DNA of 64,000 nucleotides from Panagrolaimus kolymaensis (GCA_028622995.1 JAJQJQ010000042.1:2108001-2172000), one strand, 5' to 3'. Shown: positions 1 to 11,442, numbered from the stretch's first letter. Numbers and translations: made by a program. The notes: generated by a model from the sequence alone, not told the origin.

Positions 1-196
1 TATTTTTGATGTAATTATTGTTATTGCTGTTGTTAAAACATATCGAAATGAAACATGCAAAATATTTAAACAAATCATTTTAAGAAGAATGGATCTGACT
101 GAAAGAAGCGCAGTGGCGACAGTGAATGCTCAAACTCGAACAAATAATAACAATAATAATAATCGAATTGCATCATTATCTCAAATTTCTATGTAA
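1..196 (+). CDS. Serpentine chemoreceptor, C-terminal end (partial)
   Basis: The reading frame enters from the left edge (codons from base 2) and stops at TAA 194-196. It encodes the end of the seventh membrane helix (IFDVIIVIAVVKTYRNE) and a cytoplasmic tail with an N-rich stretch. The same helix is found in the complete receptor ending at 6471 (IDVIIVIGIVKSYRNA), so the two are paralogues. Nematode chemoreceptors of the Srh/Str type end in a similar helix followed by YR. Only about 64 residues are visible, so the family is inferred from the paralogue. It lies downstream of and convergent with the CSC1/RSN1-like gene. Confidence 0.75.
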   Translation, partial: IFDVIIVIAVVKTYRNETCKIFKQIILRRMDLTERSAVATVNAQTRTNNNNNNNRIASLSQISM

Positions 197-1013
197 TAAA
201 ACGGATAAAAAAAAGTATTTAATTTTTTTGGATTTTGATTAATATTTTTTTGTGAAATTTTTGTTAAATTTTTCTTCAAGGCTCTATATAAACTTTTCGT
301 TCAAAAAGCATTTTTAAATTTTCATTTTTAATAAATACGATAACTTTGGAATTTGCAAATAAAATTGTGTTTTGTTTCATTCAAAATAAATTTAATTTTT
401 TTATTATATTTTTTGGTAAACGAACAAAATAAAATCCATCTGTTTGAGATTGGGGAAAACATCAAACAAATTGTTTTATAAAAACAATAAATATGAATTT
501 TATATTTTTTGTTTGTTATTTAGAAATGGTTTACGATTGTTAGTGGTTTACAAAATTAATTTTTTCAATGTCTCAATTCTCCAACTACGTATTATTATTT
601 GTTGCTTGGCTTGGGAGTTATGTTACAAACTAAATAAAATACAGGTGTTTTACGAAGAAAAAAAAATATGGCATCATTATGTTTGTTTTTGAATATTATA
701 GCACTTTTTACAACACCGTCCCCTTTGAATAGGGTAAAATGCAGAAACATATAAAAAAGGCGGAAAGTGATATTTTAATTAAAGTTTCAAAAATTTTACA
801 TACATTTATCACAAAACTAAGGATGTATAAAATATGATTTTGAATGTTTAAAGCGATTCTACAAAATGCACATAAAATAAATGACAGTATCTGAGACGAG
901 GAAACAACAATATTTACAACAAAGAAGATGTTGACAAGTTTAGTAAAAAATAGTATTAACTAATTATTAAACAAACAAATAAACAAATAATTATGCATGA
1001 TTATATTATTGTG
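197..1013. other. Intergenic, convergent 3' ends
   Basis: AT-rich DNA between the chemoreceptor stop and the stop of the minus-strand channel gene. AATAAA-type signals occur on both strands (for example 331-336 on plus). The 82-codon frame at 444-692 has no domain-like composition and is not supported as a gene. Confidence 0.6.
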
Positions 1014-3629
1014 TTACATTTTTAGTGTCTCTTTATAATTTGGAGGAGGACCAGAAACACAAACATCACCGTTTTCGTTGATTGTAGCATTATCATCAGA
1101 AATATTGACACCATGTTGTTGTGCAGCTTTCTCTATTTCAATATCTGATAAACCCATATTGTCTTTAGCAATCCAAATATAAGGCTTTTCATCCCTAACT
1201 GCCGGATCAAAATATGCCGTATTAATAAATGCAGGATTGTATTCCACATATTTAAAATATGCACGTGGCATCATTTTTCTTATCATTTCAAAAGTTTCTT
1301 TTTTAGGATTAAAGAATTTAATTAGCCAATTAACAGGTGATAATCTTGGTGGTGGACCATTGGATTCAATGTCGTCAGCATTTTGGGGTGTCGACGACCC
1401 TGTTGCTGGTAAATCAATTAAGGCTTGATCGAAATGATTGATGCTGATTGGATTTTCACCTTTCCAGTAATTTTCGCCAACAAATTTAATTTCGCTTCGA
1501 CCATGATCATGATATGGATATTTGAATGTAGGATCCCCAGCGGCATATTTTATAGCCGAAATAGGAACGGCATCAAATAATGGCAAATATTTCCATGTTA
1601 TGTAAATGTGAACTGCTGCAGTAACTGCAATCCAAACAACTTCCAAAGCCACCGTTGCCCAATTCTCTTTGAAAACAAATAATGCAACGAGACAAAGTTC
1701 ACCCAAATAAATACCAACAAATAGCTGGAGTAATGATCTTGGATAAAATCGGCCCCTCATATCAGTTATATTTGGTTCTTGAACATAAACCAAGAAATAC
1801 AAATATGCGATATAAAGTAAGATGAAAGCAATGGCAGCAAAACCCAAAATTAATGGAGCAATTATGGCATAAATAATTGCAATTATTCCAATTAATTGAT
1901 ACGGTGGATAAATAACTGACCAAACGGGTTGGTTCAAAGTATTGAATCTTGTCCATTTGGCTCTTGGGGTACTGTCAAATATTTTACCCATTAATTTTGG
2001 CAAAATCAAATCAACTATTTGCAAAAGTAATCCAGATGACAATGCTAAACTTTGATAGCAAGTGTTAGCAATGTAAAAGTTAGAAGCAGGTGGAATTTTT
2101 TCACCCAAAATTGTTAAGGCATTTTGTGGGTTATTAATAACGCTGGTTACAGCAGAAGTAGCAGCCGAAGCCAGAGTAACAACAAGAAAAGTTTGAATTA
2201 CTTGAAAGGCATAATACCAAGAATGACAGAAGCCTTCAAGTTCTTGAACTGTTAAACAACCAGCAATATTACCAATTAATTTAATGAATACAGGAACCAA
2301 TGCCATTAGCACAGCCAATGCAACAACAGGTAAAAGACCTGTAATTAAACCAAGTAAGACATCAGGCATATTGTTAATGAAGCGTAAGAATGCAACTTTT
2401 TCTGTTATCATATTTATATTTGTGATAATACCTACAACCGCAACTGGGATAGACCAAAAAATTATCATGAGAGTCAAAATAGTTGAAGCAATTAATTTTT
2501 TTATTCTTCTTTTGGTGGCACTTAATTGCACGTTATCCCAAATTACATCATCAGGAGAAATACCAGTTCGTCTATAAACAGATTTTAAATCAGGATTGTA
2601 TGGAATTGCTTGGTAAGCTCGTTGTAGCTCTAATTGAGTTGGAAATTCAATAAATACTGCAGAAATTGGTCGATTGCAAGTGTGTTCACGTTGATTTTTC
2701 TCGATTTCGATGTTTAATTCGCCCAGCCTTTTAGCACAATAATCTAAGGTGTCGACTTTTTCACCACAGCAAATTAATTTTTTTCTGTGACTTGGTCTCT
2801 TTTTACCATCTTTCAAATATTTGTTTAAATCATTTGCAGGTGTCGGTGGTGGTTGTTTATCTTTTTTCAAAGCCTTATTTCTCTTTTTTGTGGCTTTGAT
2901 TAAAACGCCATTCAAAGCATCCTCGAATTTGGAGGCAAAATTAGCTCTTTTTTCAACTTTTCCTTTTAATTTTGAATAATCTCTTGCATACCAAACATTC
3001 GATGCAGCTGGAAATAAATCTCTCAATAAATCTTCATCATACAAATATTCAGGAATTTCGGTTAACATTAATGTTCTCGATGACAGCAAGGAATCATACA
3101 AAGGAGTGGTTTGTAAAACATGTCGGAAGGTCGTGTAATAAACAATTTCTCGATAAATAAAAAAAGTCACTGAACCAAAAAAAATCCATGATAAAAATAA
3201 ATGTGCAAAAGTTCGATATTCATATTTAACATTTGCATATGATAAAATATCAAGACCTTTCATGTGATTGGAATTTGTGGCATTGATGGGAAATAGAATA
3301 GGCCATAGCAAGAAGCAACCCAGAATACAGATGGAAGCAAATCCAAATAAGAATCTAATAAAGAAATAACCATCGGGATTTGTATGTTGTATGATAAAAC
3401 TTTGGGGTTTTTTTAACAAATGTATTAACCAACTGAATGCACCTCTTGGAGCTTCATCAGGTTTTAAATCTCTTGGAACGGAATCAACAACGTATCTGGG
3501 TTCATAAACTCTCCTTTGTCTTTTTCTCAACAATACAAAAATGGCAATAAACGCCACAAAAAGTGCTAAATTGACAATAAGCACAGTTAAGAATTGTTGC
3601 AAAGATGAAGTTTGATGGGGATCCGCCAT
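1014..3629 (-). CDS. Fungal-type CSC1/RSN1 (OSCA/TMEM63) channel-like protein
   Basis: An uninterrupted 871-codon frame beginning ATGGCGGATCC, with no introns, unlike nearly every other gene here. Domain order matches calcium-permeable stress-gated channels: an N-terminal helix (about 12-34) and helices near 90-112 and 140-165 (RSN1_TM). A cytosolic RRM-like PHM7 domain follows at about 185-370 (TLMLTEIPEYLYDEDLLRDL; RPISAVFIEFP), then a multi-helix pore block from about 380 to 700 (FWSIPVAVVGIITNIN, EKVAFLRFINNMP, WYYAFQVIQTFLVVT, PPASNFYIANTCYQ, FDSTPR). The C-terminus has the fungal PHM7_ext-like stretch (EKPYIWIAKDNMGLSDIEIE) and a PPPNY motif. These signatures are, from memory of the families, those of fungal RSN1/CSC1 rather than animal TMEM63. 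Family members are mechanically or osmotically gated cation channels or lipid scramblases in plasma or endomembranes. Base composition is AT-rich like the host. Function is inferred; the gene is intact. Confidence 0.9.
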   Translation of the reverse strand: MADPHQTSSLQQFLTVLIVNLALFVAFIAIFVLLRKRQRRVYEPRYVVDSVPRDLKPDEAPRGAFSWLIHLLKKPQSFIIQHTNPDGYFFIRFLFGFASICILGCFLLWPILFPINATNSNHMKGLDILSYANVKYEYRTFAHLFLSWIFFGSVTFFIYREIVYYTTFRHVLQTTPLYDSLLSSRTLMLTEIPEYLYDEDLLRDLFPAASNVWYARDYSKLKGKVEKRANFASKFEDALNGVLIKATKKRNKALKKDKQPPPTPANDLNKYLKDGKKRPSHRKKLICCGEKVDTLDYCAKRLGELNIEIEKNQREHTCNRPISAVFIEFPTQLELQRAYQAIPYNPDLKSVYRRTGISPDDVIWDNVQLSATKRRIKKLIASTILTLMIIFWSIPVAVVGIITNINMITEKVAFLRFINNMPDVLLGLITGLLPVVALAVLMALVPVFIKLIGNIAGCLTVQELEGFCHSWYYAFQVIQTFLVVTLASAATSAVTSVINNPQNALTILGEKIPPASNFYIANTCYQSLALSSGLLLQIVDLILPKLMGKIFDSTPRAKWTRFNTLNQPVWSVIYPPYQLIGIIAIIYAIIAPLILGFAAIAFILLYIAYLYFLVYVQEPNITDMRGRFYPRSLLQLFVGIYLGELCLVALFVFKENWATVALEVVWIAVTAAVHIYITWKYLPLFDAVPISAIKYAAGDPTFKYPYHDHGRSEIKFVGENYWKGENPISINHFDQALIDLPATGSSTPQNADDIESNGPPPRLSPVNWLIKFFNPKKETFEMIRKMMPRAYFKYVEYNPAFINTAYFDPAVRDEKPYIWIAKDNMGLSDIEIEKAAQQHGVNISDDNATINENGDVCVSGPPPNYKETLKM

Positions 3630-4507
3630 TGTTGTTGTATTATTGTAGCAGCAAAATCAAAATATTGTAGACAATCAATAATAGTAATAATAATATAATT
3701 TCAGGTTTGATTTTGTAACACAACAACAATTTTTAGTTTTTTCTTGACGAAAAAGAATTGTTGCTGGCTGCATTGATTGAAGTGAGAGCTCACTTGGGAA
3801 CGAACGTGAGAGGGAATGATGAAAAAAATAACAAACAATGCGCCTCACCCAAAATGTTTGTTGTGCGGCTGGTTGGCGGAACAAATATACTGACTCAGCC
3901 AGTGTTTGTTTTTTCTAGCAATGTTTTTTTTGATCTCGAGAAACTAGGGCTGGAAAAATATGTATTTTTCAATTGTGTTTTTTTTTTCAGCAAATAAATA
4001 AAAATAAGAACAACCGCGGTTAAATTTATTTAAATAAGAACATGTGTTAAAGTTCAAGCATCATTTTTTAAATAGCAAAAACCACTTCTGACAAATGCTT
4101 TTGTACAATTTTTCCTTTGACTAAAAACGTGAATAAAATTCATATCCCTGAAAAACAGGTTCCATTATAATTTGTACATTTTAACATAAAAAATGTCATA
4201 AGAAAAAAAAGTTAATTCTTTGACCGCATTTTGGTTCCTGGAAAAACCCTAAAAAAAACAAAATATTGTTGACCTTTGTTTTTTTTTCTCAAAAAGTCAA
4301 AAATCACTAAATTAATTTTTTCTCAAAATTAATAAATAAATCCTTTTTTTAATTTGAAAGTTTATGTTTATTTATTTTCCCACGCTTGCTTTTAAAATTT
4401 ATTGCACCTGATTTCCAATGAAATGGCTCGAATGTGAGGAGGCACAAATAAATTTTTTAATAACTAAAAAGCTTTTTACTTTTTTATTTTTAACTTTTTT
4501 TGCATCG
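3630..4507. other. Divergent intergenic region (promoters)
   Basis: Upstream DNA shared by the minus-strand channel gene and the plus-strand chemoreceptor. Mostly poly-T and poly-A tracts. The small frames here (3675-3997) have no coding character. Confidence 0.5.
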
Positions 4508-6471
4508 ATGAATAATAACGTCTCAGATTTAATAGATTTAAATTTTATTAATAATTTTAATATAATAAATATTCTTATTTTTATTTTATCCGCAGTATGC
4601 TTGGGATATTATGCTTTTGTATTAATTGTTTGTTCAAATAAAAAAATGAAAACATTTCGAATTTTTATGTTAATTTATATTTTTTGTTGTTTTGGCATTG
4701 AACTCGTTATTTTATTATGGAAACCTTATAGGTAAGTAAAAAATTCTTCTCTTTTATTTTAATTTAAGAAAATTAAAAATGTCATAAGTACAAAGATTAT
4801 GATGAAATTAGCACTTTTGAAGCGAAAAAAAATTATTTTTCAAACTTTGCTACGAAGCTAGTCAAGCAAGCGAGGATTTTTACATTTTACCTTTTTTACT
4901 TAAAGAGTGCACTATTTTTTGAAGTGAAAAACACGTTTTAATTTTATTTCACCAAATTTGCACAAAATTTAAAAAAAATTGTTTAACCGCAAGAAATTTT
5001 TTTTAATTAACAAAACAAAATAAAAAAATTAGTAAATTTCTGATCGAAATAAAAATGATAAAACAAAAATAAATTAACAAAGACATTAGGAACAGACAAA
5101 CTTTTTTAAAAATAATCAGTGTTGGTTCGCCGCCACCGCCATCCGCTCGTCGGCGCAGAAATCCGCGCCGCCGCCGCCGTCGGCGGCGGCGGCGGTGGCG
5201 GCGACCTTTCAGCTTCAAATGGCGGCGCCGCCAAAATTAATTAAATTTTTCCAAAAAAACAAAAATAATAATAGAAAAATCAAAAACTCAACCATTAAAG
5301 AAGCTAAAATTTAAAGTTATTCTTTTTCTCCTTTTTAAAATTTCCTTTTATTATTGCTTTACTTTAGTTAAATTTATGTTAAAAACGCCTTTCATTTATA
5401 TAGAAAAAAAAATTTTCTATTTTGGCGGCGTGGCGGTAATATTGGCGGCGGTGGCGGCGGCGCAGACGTCGGCGCCGCCAGAAATTGGACCTCGCCGCCG
5501 TCGGCGGCGGCGGCGGCGGCGGCGATGAAATGCAAATGAGACAACACTGAAAATAATTATACATTTTTTAAATCTAAATTGAAAAAAAGAACCACATTTT
5601 TTTTAGATTATTTCCTTACAATATTATTTATCCGACAGGATTATTAAGTCCCATGTCTTCCACCTCTTCAGGAATATGTTTTATTCTTATGTTTATTTTA
5701 TTTGCATCCATGTGTGATTCATTGGCCATAGTTTTATTGGAGAGACATTTTCAAATAATTAAAGTTACTAATTCCAATGTGAAAAAAATTCGTTTTTGGA
5801 TTTATTTCATTTTAATTTTATCGTATTTTATTGGAATTTTTTCTCCAATTATCGTATATTTAAATAGCTTTAGCGATTCAGAAACATATAATTTATTAAT
5901 GAAAAATGTTGAGAATATTGAAATTTTATTGAATTCTCAACCCTCACTTTTTATGTTTGAATGGATTTGGAATTTTACAACCATTTACTGCATAATTGTG
6001 GTTGTTTTTTTCTTTATTTACCGTGGGGCTGCAGCTTCTTGGTTAATTTATGAAAATTTTAATTATTCTAAAAACACTAATATTAAATATTCTTCCCAAT
6101 CAAAAAAACAATTTAATTTAATGCTTCATACAACTTTGGCTCAATTTTTTACTTTAATTACTTTTGGCCTTCCTTGCCTTATTTGGTTGGGATTACTTCT
6201 CGCCCCATCAGTGCCATATAATTTCAGCAAATTAAGTATTTATATGGCTGAAATGACTTCGCTATATCCTATTATCGATGTAATTATTGTTATTGGAATC
6301 GTAAAATCATATCGAAATGCAACATTAAAAATTATTAAACTTAAATTTAAATTTAATATTAGAAAAAGTAGTGTTACAATAGCCGTCTCTAATTTTGCTG
6401 ATTTTCATAAAACAGCCGCAGTAACAACAACTCGAATTCGAACTAATTCAATTTTTGTTGCTATAAAATAA
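4508..6471 (+). CDS. Serpentine chemoreceptor (Srh/Str superfamily-like)
   Basis: Two exons: 4508-4731 and 5607-6471, donor GTAAGT at 4732 and acceptor TTTTAG at 5601-5606. The split codon joins KPYR to LFPYNIIYPTGLLSP, giving 362 aa. Features fit nematode seven-helix chemoreceptors: a short N-terminus, TM1 about 19-42, the M-containing first loop (SNKKMKTFRIFML), an FPY...GLLSP segment after TM2, ERHFQIIK after TM3, and a final helix IIDVIIVIGIVKSYRN with a basic tail. Likely a ciliary receptor of sensory neurons (family knowledge). The start was set at ATG 4508 because it leaves about 18 residues before TM1; an upstream in-frame ATG at 4418 is possible. The 875-bp intron is inflated by a hAT-like MITE. 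Exact subfamily (Srh, Sri or Str) is uncertain. Confidence 0.85.
5117..5549. mobile_element. Non-autonomous hAT-like MITE with GC-rich arms
   Basis: The element begins CAGTGTTG (5117-5124) and ends with the inverse CAACACTG (5542-5549). It is flanked by identical 8-bp duplications AAAATAAT (5109-5116 and 5550-5557). The 8-bp duplication and CA..TG ends are those of the hAT superfamily. Both arms (about 5125-5225 and 5425-5525) are CCG/CGG-repeat DNA that can fold into hairpins, around an AT-rich centre without coding capacity. It sits inside the intron of the chemoreceptor, in sharp compositional contrast to its surroundings. Arginine- and proline-rich frames across it are artefacts of the triplet repeats. 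Confidence 0.85.
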
Positions 6472-6635
6472 ATTACATATGTTTTGTAAAAAAAGAAAAT
6501 TTTTTCATTAATAAAAATGATGAAATTAAATTTCATTACTTTTATTTAAGTTTTTTGTCTTTGTTTTAATCTGACGACTACAAAATTTTGTTTTGTTTTT
6601 TGTTAGAAACATTGTTTAAATTTTTTTAATTATTT

Positions 6636-8691
6636 TTATTTTTCAATTATAACATTTTTTAATAAAGCTAAACCATTATTCGATGTTAAAGGTTTCCTTC
6701 GATGCTTATTATTATATAAATTCCAAAAATAAATAATAAAAGAAATTCCAAAATTATATGAAATTAATATAGCCATTTGTAATATCACATTAGTTACTTT
6801 ACGAGTATTTATAATAGAATTAACAAACCCAGTACCCAAATTGGCAATTAAGAAAAACCATAAACAATTTCCACTAATTGATTCTAGTAAACTTAAGGAT
6901 TTCGTAGAAATTTGGGAATTATCTAAAAAATAAAGCATAAAATTAAAATTATTGGATTCTCAAAAAACGACGGGAAAAATTTTGTGAAATAAAACTCCAA
7001 CCTTTTTCATTATTTCTTAAAACTCCATGAATTTGAATAAGTTGAAGAAATCCTAATACCAAAAGTTTCATAGTTACCTAAACATAAAAATATTTTTTGA
7101 AAAATTTAAACAAAAAACGATATTAAAAAAAGTAAACACACCATTGATAAAACATATGGAGTATTGGCTATTCTTCGAGATGGTTCACCAAATAAACCCA
7201 TACTTAATAATTGTAATAAATAAGTTATGCCACCCAAAACAAAACACAAAGTGACACTTTTATAACTGGGATTAAAAATTCTGGAAAAAAAAGTTTTAAA
7301 AAATAAGGAATCTTTGGAATTTAAAAAAACCAGAATCAGCAAAATCTCCCAAAAAAATCTTACCCATCAATGGAAGCAAGAATTTTAGCATAAACCAAAA
7401 CCAACGAATATTCAAATATATAACCCATTAAAGAACAAATTCCTTCACGATTTGCATCAAATATATTTAAACTATTTCGATCTTCTCTCATTATAAATTG
7501 TTCCAAACCCAAGTTTAATGAAGATTGATAAACCACGCCTATGGTTAATCCAATTGGAATACTAAATGGATATGGAAATAGCGAAGTAAAAAGCTAAAAA
7601 TCGTCAAACATTAAATTTTTTTGTTGGAAAATCTTTGAATTACTTTTAGACATCCCAAAGTAATAAAAAAATTCCAATGTTCTCCATATTCGATTGTGGA
7701 ATGTTTATAACCAGAAAAATGAGCAAATAATTCTCGAATTAATCCAATTCCAAGTAATATTGCAAATACTGGAATTGGGAAGGAAGAAGATTTCCTGAAA
7801 CAAAATAATTTTTTCGATACAAAATCAATAAAATAATTTTTTTCGTTTCAAGTCCGTTCTAATTTTTTTAAAACACTTTTTTATAGTTTTGCAAGATTCA
7901 CGCAACTTACGTTGAATTAGATTTAGGTTTATGAGATGGACGATGAGCCATGAGATATTCGGATAAAGCCATGGACATAACAAACATAGCGGTTCCAATA
8001 TCCATCACAGAAATTCCATAAGATGAAGTTTTACCAAAACGTTTAGGAAATACATTAAAATCCACTGCTAATATTGCTACCGCAGTACCAATAAACATGG
8101 AATTTCTAAAGGAAAAAAAATTTAGAAAAGCATTTATGAAAATTAAAAACAATTTTCATTGTGAAACTTTGAGTAAAAAATTTACCAATAAAAAAAATGA
8201 ACTTACCGAAAGTATGATAAATAATCAGTATATCTGGTTAAATAAAATAAAGGTTTATCCAATATAGTTTGAATTAAACCTAGTCCCACACATATTATTA
8301 ATATTATAAAAATTAAGGTATTTAAATATTCTGATAATATTGTTAAACAAAATAACATTGGAAAGATTAATGTTATAAATTCAACCAAGAAGCCGGTGCT
8401 AAAAAAACAGAGAATTAGTTTATTTTTTTGGAGGTTCAAAAACAAAAAAAAGTTTAAAAAGATTTAAAAAATTTGCATACTTGCTTTCACTTTTTTCCGA
8501 CAAATAATTTTTACCAACTTAACTTACAATTTTTCAGAATCTTGTTGAAATATAACAGATAAACATAAATTTCTTAATAAAACCATTATAACTCCAATAA
8601 ATTCTACGTGGAATACTTCCCATTGGGCTTCATGACTATTTTGATATACACTAGTTTCCATCATTTCTAGAAATGTTATAAGAATCCTCAT
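6636..8691 (-). CDS. PIGW: GPI inositol acyltransferase PIG-W/GWT1
   Basis: Eight exons read on the minus strand: 8528-8691, 8207-8398, 7911-8105, 7644-7794, 7364-7593, 7142-7280, 7002-7077, 6636-6922. All phases join, giving about 477 aa. Diagnostic PIG-W/GWT1 segments are visible: ILAVDFNVFPKRFGKT, SYGISVMDIG, EYGEHWNFFITLG, DANREGICSLMGY, EPSRRIANTPYVL and a C-terminal ANLGTGFVN helix. The family is a multi-helix ER membrane enzyme that acylates the inositol of GPI-anchor precursors. Start ATG 8691 was chosen as the first ATG of the open exon; ATGs at 8664 and 8661 are alternatives. The donor of exon 7 (GTTGGA) is unusual, but the phase is right. Convergent with the chemoreceptor upstream. 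Confidence 0.92.
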
Positions 8692-11442
8692 TTTTTTATT
8701 TTTTCCAAATAAATATTTTTTTAAAAACAGCAATAAAAAATAAATAAATGCCGCTAAGCAACAAAGAGCTTTTTAAAAATTAATATAAAAATAAAATACA
8801 AATCGTAAATAATCGATTCCTTTCTTCCAACCAAAAAGAAAAGAAAGAAAAATAATTTGGTTCATAAATAAAAATAAATAAACAACAGACACATAAAAAG
8901 AAATTTTTGTGAAGAAAAAAAAAGCTTTAAATATTGAATGGGAATAAAAAAAGTTGTTTACTTCTTCTTTAAAAGTAGGCCGGCAAGGCAGCCATCAGCT
9001 CTTTTTGAAGGAGAAAAAAGAAAGGCAAGCAAGCGATGAGGAGAGAAAAAAAAATTTGGAAACACGTCTTTGGCATATTTTTTTTGCTGCTTTTGCCCTT
9101 GGTTTTTTTTATTTTTGTTGTTGTTTTCGGTTGTTTATTTTTTTTCTTTTTTTGCTTTTACGAATAAACACTAGAGCATCATCGAGAAGTCGAGCAGCAG
9201 CAAGGAAAAGCACACGATTAGAAAAAAATGGGAAAAAACGCACATGTTGAAAAAAAAAAAATTTGTTGCAAAAAAGTTTTTTGTTGTTGAAAACTCTGAA
9301 CTTTTTTTTCCTGACTCATAAAAGTGTAAAATATATAATAAGGAATACATAGAAAGGGAAAATGACCCTTAAAATATTTAAAAAAAAAACAGGTTTTTAT
9401 TTTGGGACCCGCAAAAAAAAAAGTGAGAAAAAAATCATGCAAAGTCAAATAATTTTTTTGTTGTTTTACGATTTTTTTTTCTTGCGTGTTTGCATTTTTT
9501 TTTCTTCACGATCGCTTTCCAACTTTTGAATGTTTATTTCCAATAAAAAAAAAAAGGATTTTTTAGTTGGAATAAATAAAAAAGCAAGCAGGCAAGCCTC
9601 AATAAAACATAAATTTTTTTAAAGCCGCTTAAAGGTAAAGAAAAAGCTTATGTTATTAGTTGTAAATATGATGCAAGAAAAAAAAGCGAAGTTAAAAAAT
9701 TATGTTTAGGAGAATTTCTATCAAGGAAAAAAGAACCATTCTTTACTTATTTATTTAAAAACATGGTATTAAAAATAAAAAATTCCAAGAAGATATAATA
9801 ATTTTCGAGCATATGGCTTGCTATCATTTGCATTTTTAAGTTTAAAAGAAAGAAAGCATCTTTGTCAAATAAAGTATATTTTTGAATGAAAAAGGTTCTA
9901 AACCAAAAGATTTTTTCAAAATTTTCTGTTGGATACCGTTATCCCTTAGTGTTTTACTTTTAAAAAAATAATATTTTTATGTCTAACAAATTGGGTTTTA
10001 GAAAAAGTAGATTTTGCACTTTTACTCCCAAGACTTTTATCTATTCGCCATATATCCCACAAAGTCAAATTGAAAGGATATTATTATCAACAGCAACAAA
10101 AAAAACTTTTATGTATGTAAGCAAGAAAAAAATTTACGGTATAAAGAGTTTCAATAAATGAAAGTATTATAGTTTGTTTTAAATTCCATAAATTCAGTTT
10201 CATTATAAAAAAAATTTCTCTAACACTAGTTCATATTTTTTTATTATTCAAGTTTAAAAAATAAACCATACTGTTTGTGAAAAAAAAATCAAAAAGAAAC
10301 CTCAAAAAAATTTAACCGAAAGTTTCCTTTCTTCTTTTTTTTTATTCCAGAAAAATGAGTAAACGATCGATTTCGTTTTCGTCATCCCCAAAAAAGGCAA
10401 TCATTCATACAACTAACTTAAAAATAACGAAGAAAAAAAAAGTCAGCTATGAAAACACACACGCATCCATCCATCCATCACCTCAATCAAAAATATTTAT
10501 ATTTATTCCTCCTCCTCCAGTTTATACTTCTTTTTTATTTCATTTCGTCGTCATGCGAGTTGTTAGCCAACGAATGAGCTATGTGAACATTTATTTCGTG
10601 AATGAGTCATAAAAAGCAAATAAAAAAAAGAGGAATGACAATCAAAAAATAAAATAAATCGTCATTTATGGGTGTTGTTTAATTTGAATTTCATAGGTGT
10701 ATCACTTAAGAAGCTGATAAGAGGAACAAAACCTTCCAATAAATCGAATAAATATGACGAGGATGTCGGTGAAAAAAAAGAAGAAAAATGGTTATTGAGT
10801 CATTTAGCAGCAAATATGCATACTTTACTCATTCATATCTTTTCAATAACCCTTAAAAAAGTAAAGATGAATCGCAAAAAAAAACACATTAATTTTGCCC
10901 ATTTTTAAGTTTGAAAAGTCATAACAGTAACCATGCCCAAAAATAAATTATAACATCGTCGAAAAAAATGGTACAAAGTTAAAAAACAACGCGGGTGAAC
11001 AAAAAAAAATTTGCTATGATAAAGGCATAACATAAAACACCAAAAAGAAAGCAAGCAACCTCCTGCAAAGCTTCTAAAATTTAAAATATGAAAGCTTTTC
11101 AAGCTACTAGTAAAACAAGCATATGTAATAAATCAGATACAAGAGTCTTATGTCTGACTTCGATATTCAAAGCCCATGTTTTGTTGATAAAGAGCAACTG
11201 CTTTACAACATTATGTTCTTCCGTCCGAGTACTTTGATTAGAACAAGTAAGAATAATAAAGTGATTTTTAACGTACATGATGAAATTCTTTCTCAACCAA
11301 AATCCAAAGTATAAAACAAATTCGAAACTTTATAAAAACAGTAACAATACATAAAAAAGTAAAACATGGTAGCAAAAAACTTTCAAATCAAAATGAATGA
11401 ACACAAAAAATAGGTAACAAAGTTTACAACAAAAAAGAAAGT
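8692..11442. other. Intergenic, no gene recognised
   Basis: About 2.7 kb of A/T-tract-rich DNA. Small frames at 8954-9250, 9979-10161 and 10355-10612 are low-complexity and unsupported. The distal part (10622-10860) contains a block repeated near other MATH-BTB genes (see repeats). Confidence 0.5.
10622..10730. repeat. MATH-BTB flank repeat, copy 1
   Basis: Contains GAATGACAATCAAAAAA, TCGTCATTTATGGGTGTT and TCATAGGTGTATCACTTAAG. A close copy lies at 15165-15245, and a more diverged one, with further matching sequence, at 23065-23235 (TTGAGTCATT, CTCATTCATATCTT also at 10796-10848). All three lie 3' of a minus-strand MATH-BTB gene, so the repeats look like flanks carried along when the genes duplicated. 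Confidence 0.65.

Noticed and set aside
444..692. 82-codon plus-strand frame
   Set aside because: No domain, signal or splice sites; composition matches AT-rich noise.
1237..3160. Frames on the plus strand and in another minus frame inside the channel gene
   Set aside because: Shadows of the 871-codon gene.
1014..3629. Contaminating fungal contig as the source of the channel gene
   Set aside because: Both flanks carry paralogous nematode chemoreceptors and base use matches the host, so a chimeric assembly is unlikely, though long-read confirmation would settle it.
3950..4010. TAGGGCTGG as a possible further hAT end
   Set aside because: No matching inverted end or target duplication was found nearby.
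5003..5564. Arginine- and proline-rich frames (R-run proteins) on the minus strand
   Set aside because: They are translations of the CCG/CGG arms of the hAT MITE, without start context or partner exons.
8954..9448. Lysine- and phenylalanine-rich frames on both strands
   Set aside because: Produced by A/T homopolymers; no intron or domain evidence.
10355..10908. Frames starting MSKRSISFSSSPKK and MLFNLNF
   Set aside because: Low complexity, and the second covers a flank repeat; no support for translation.
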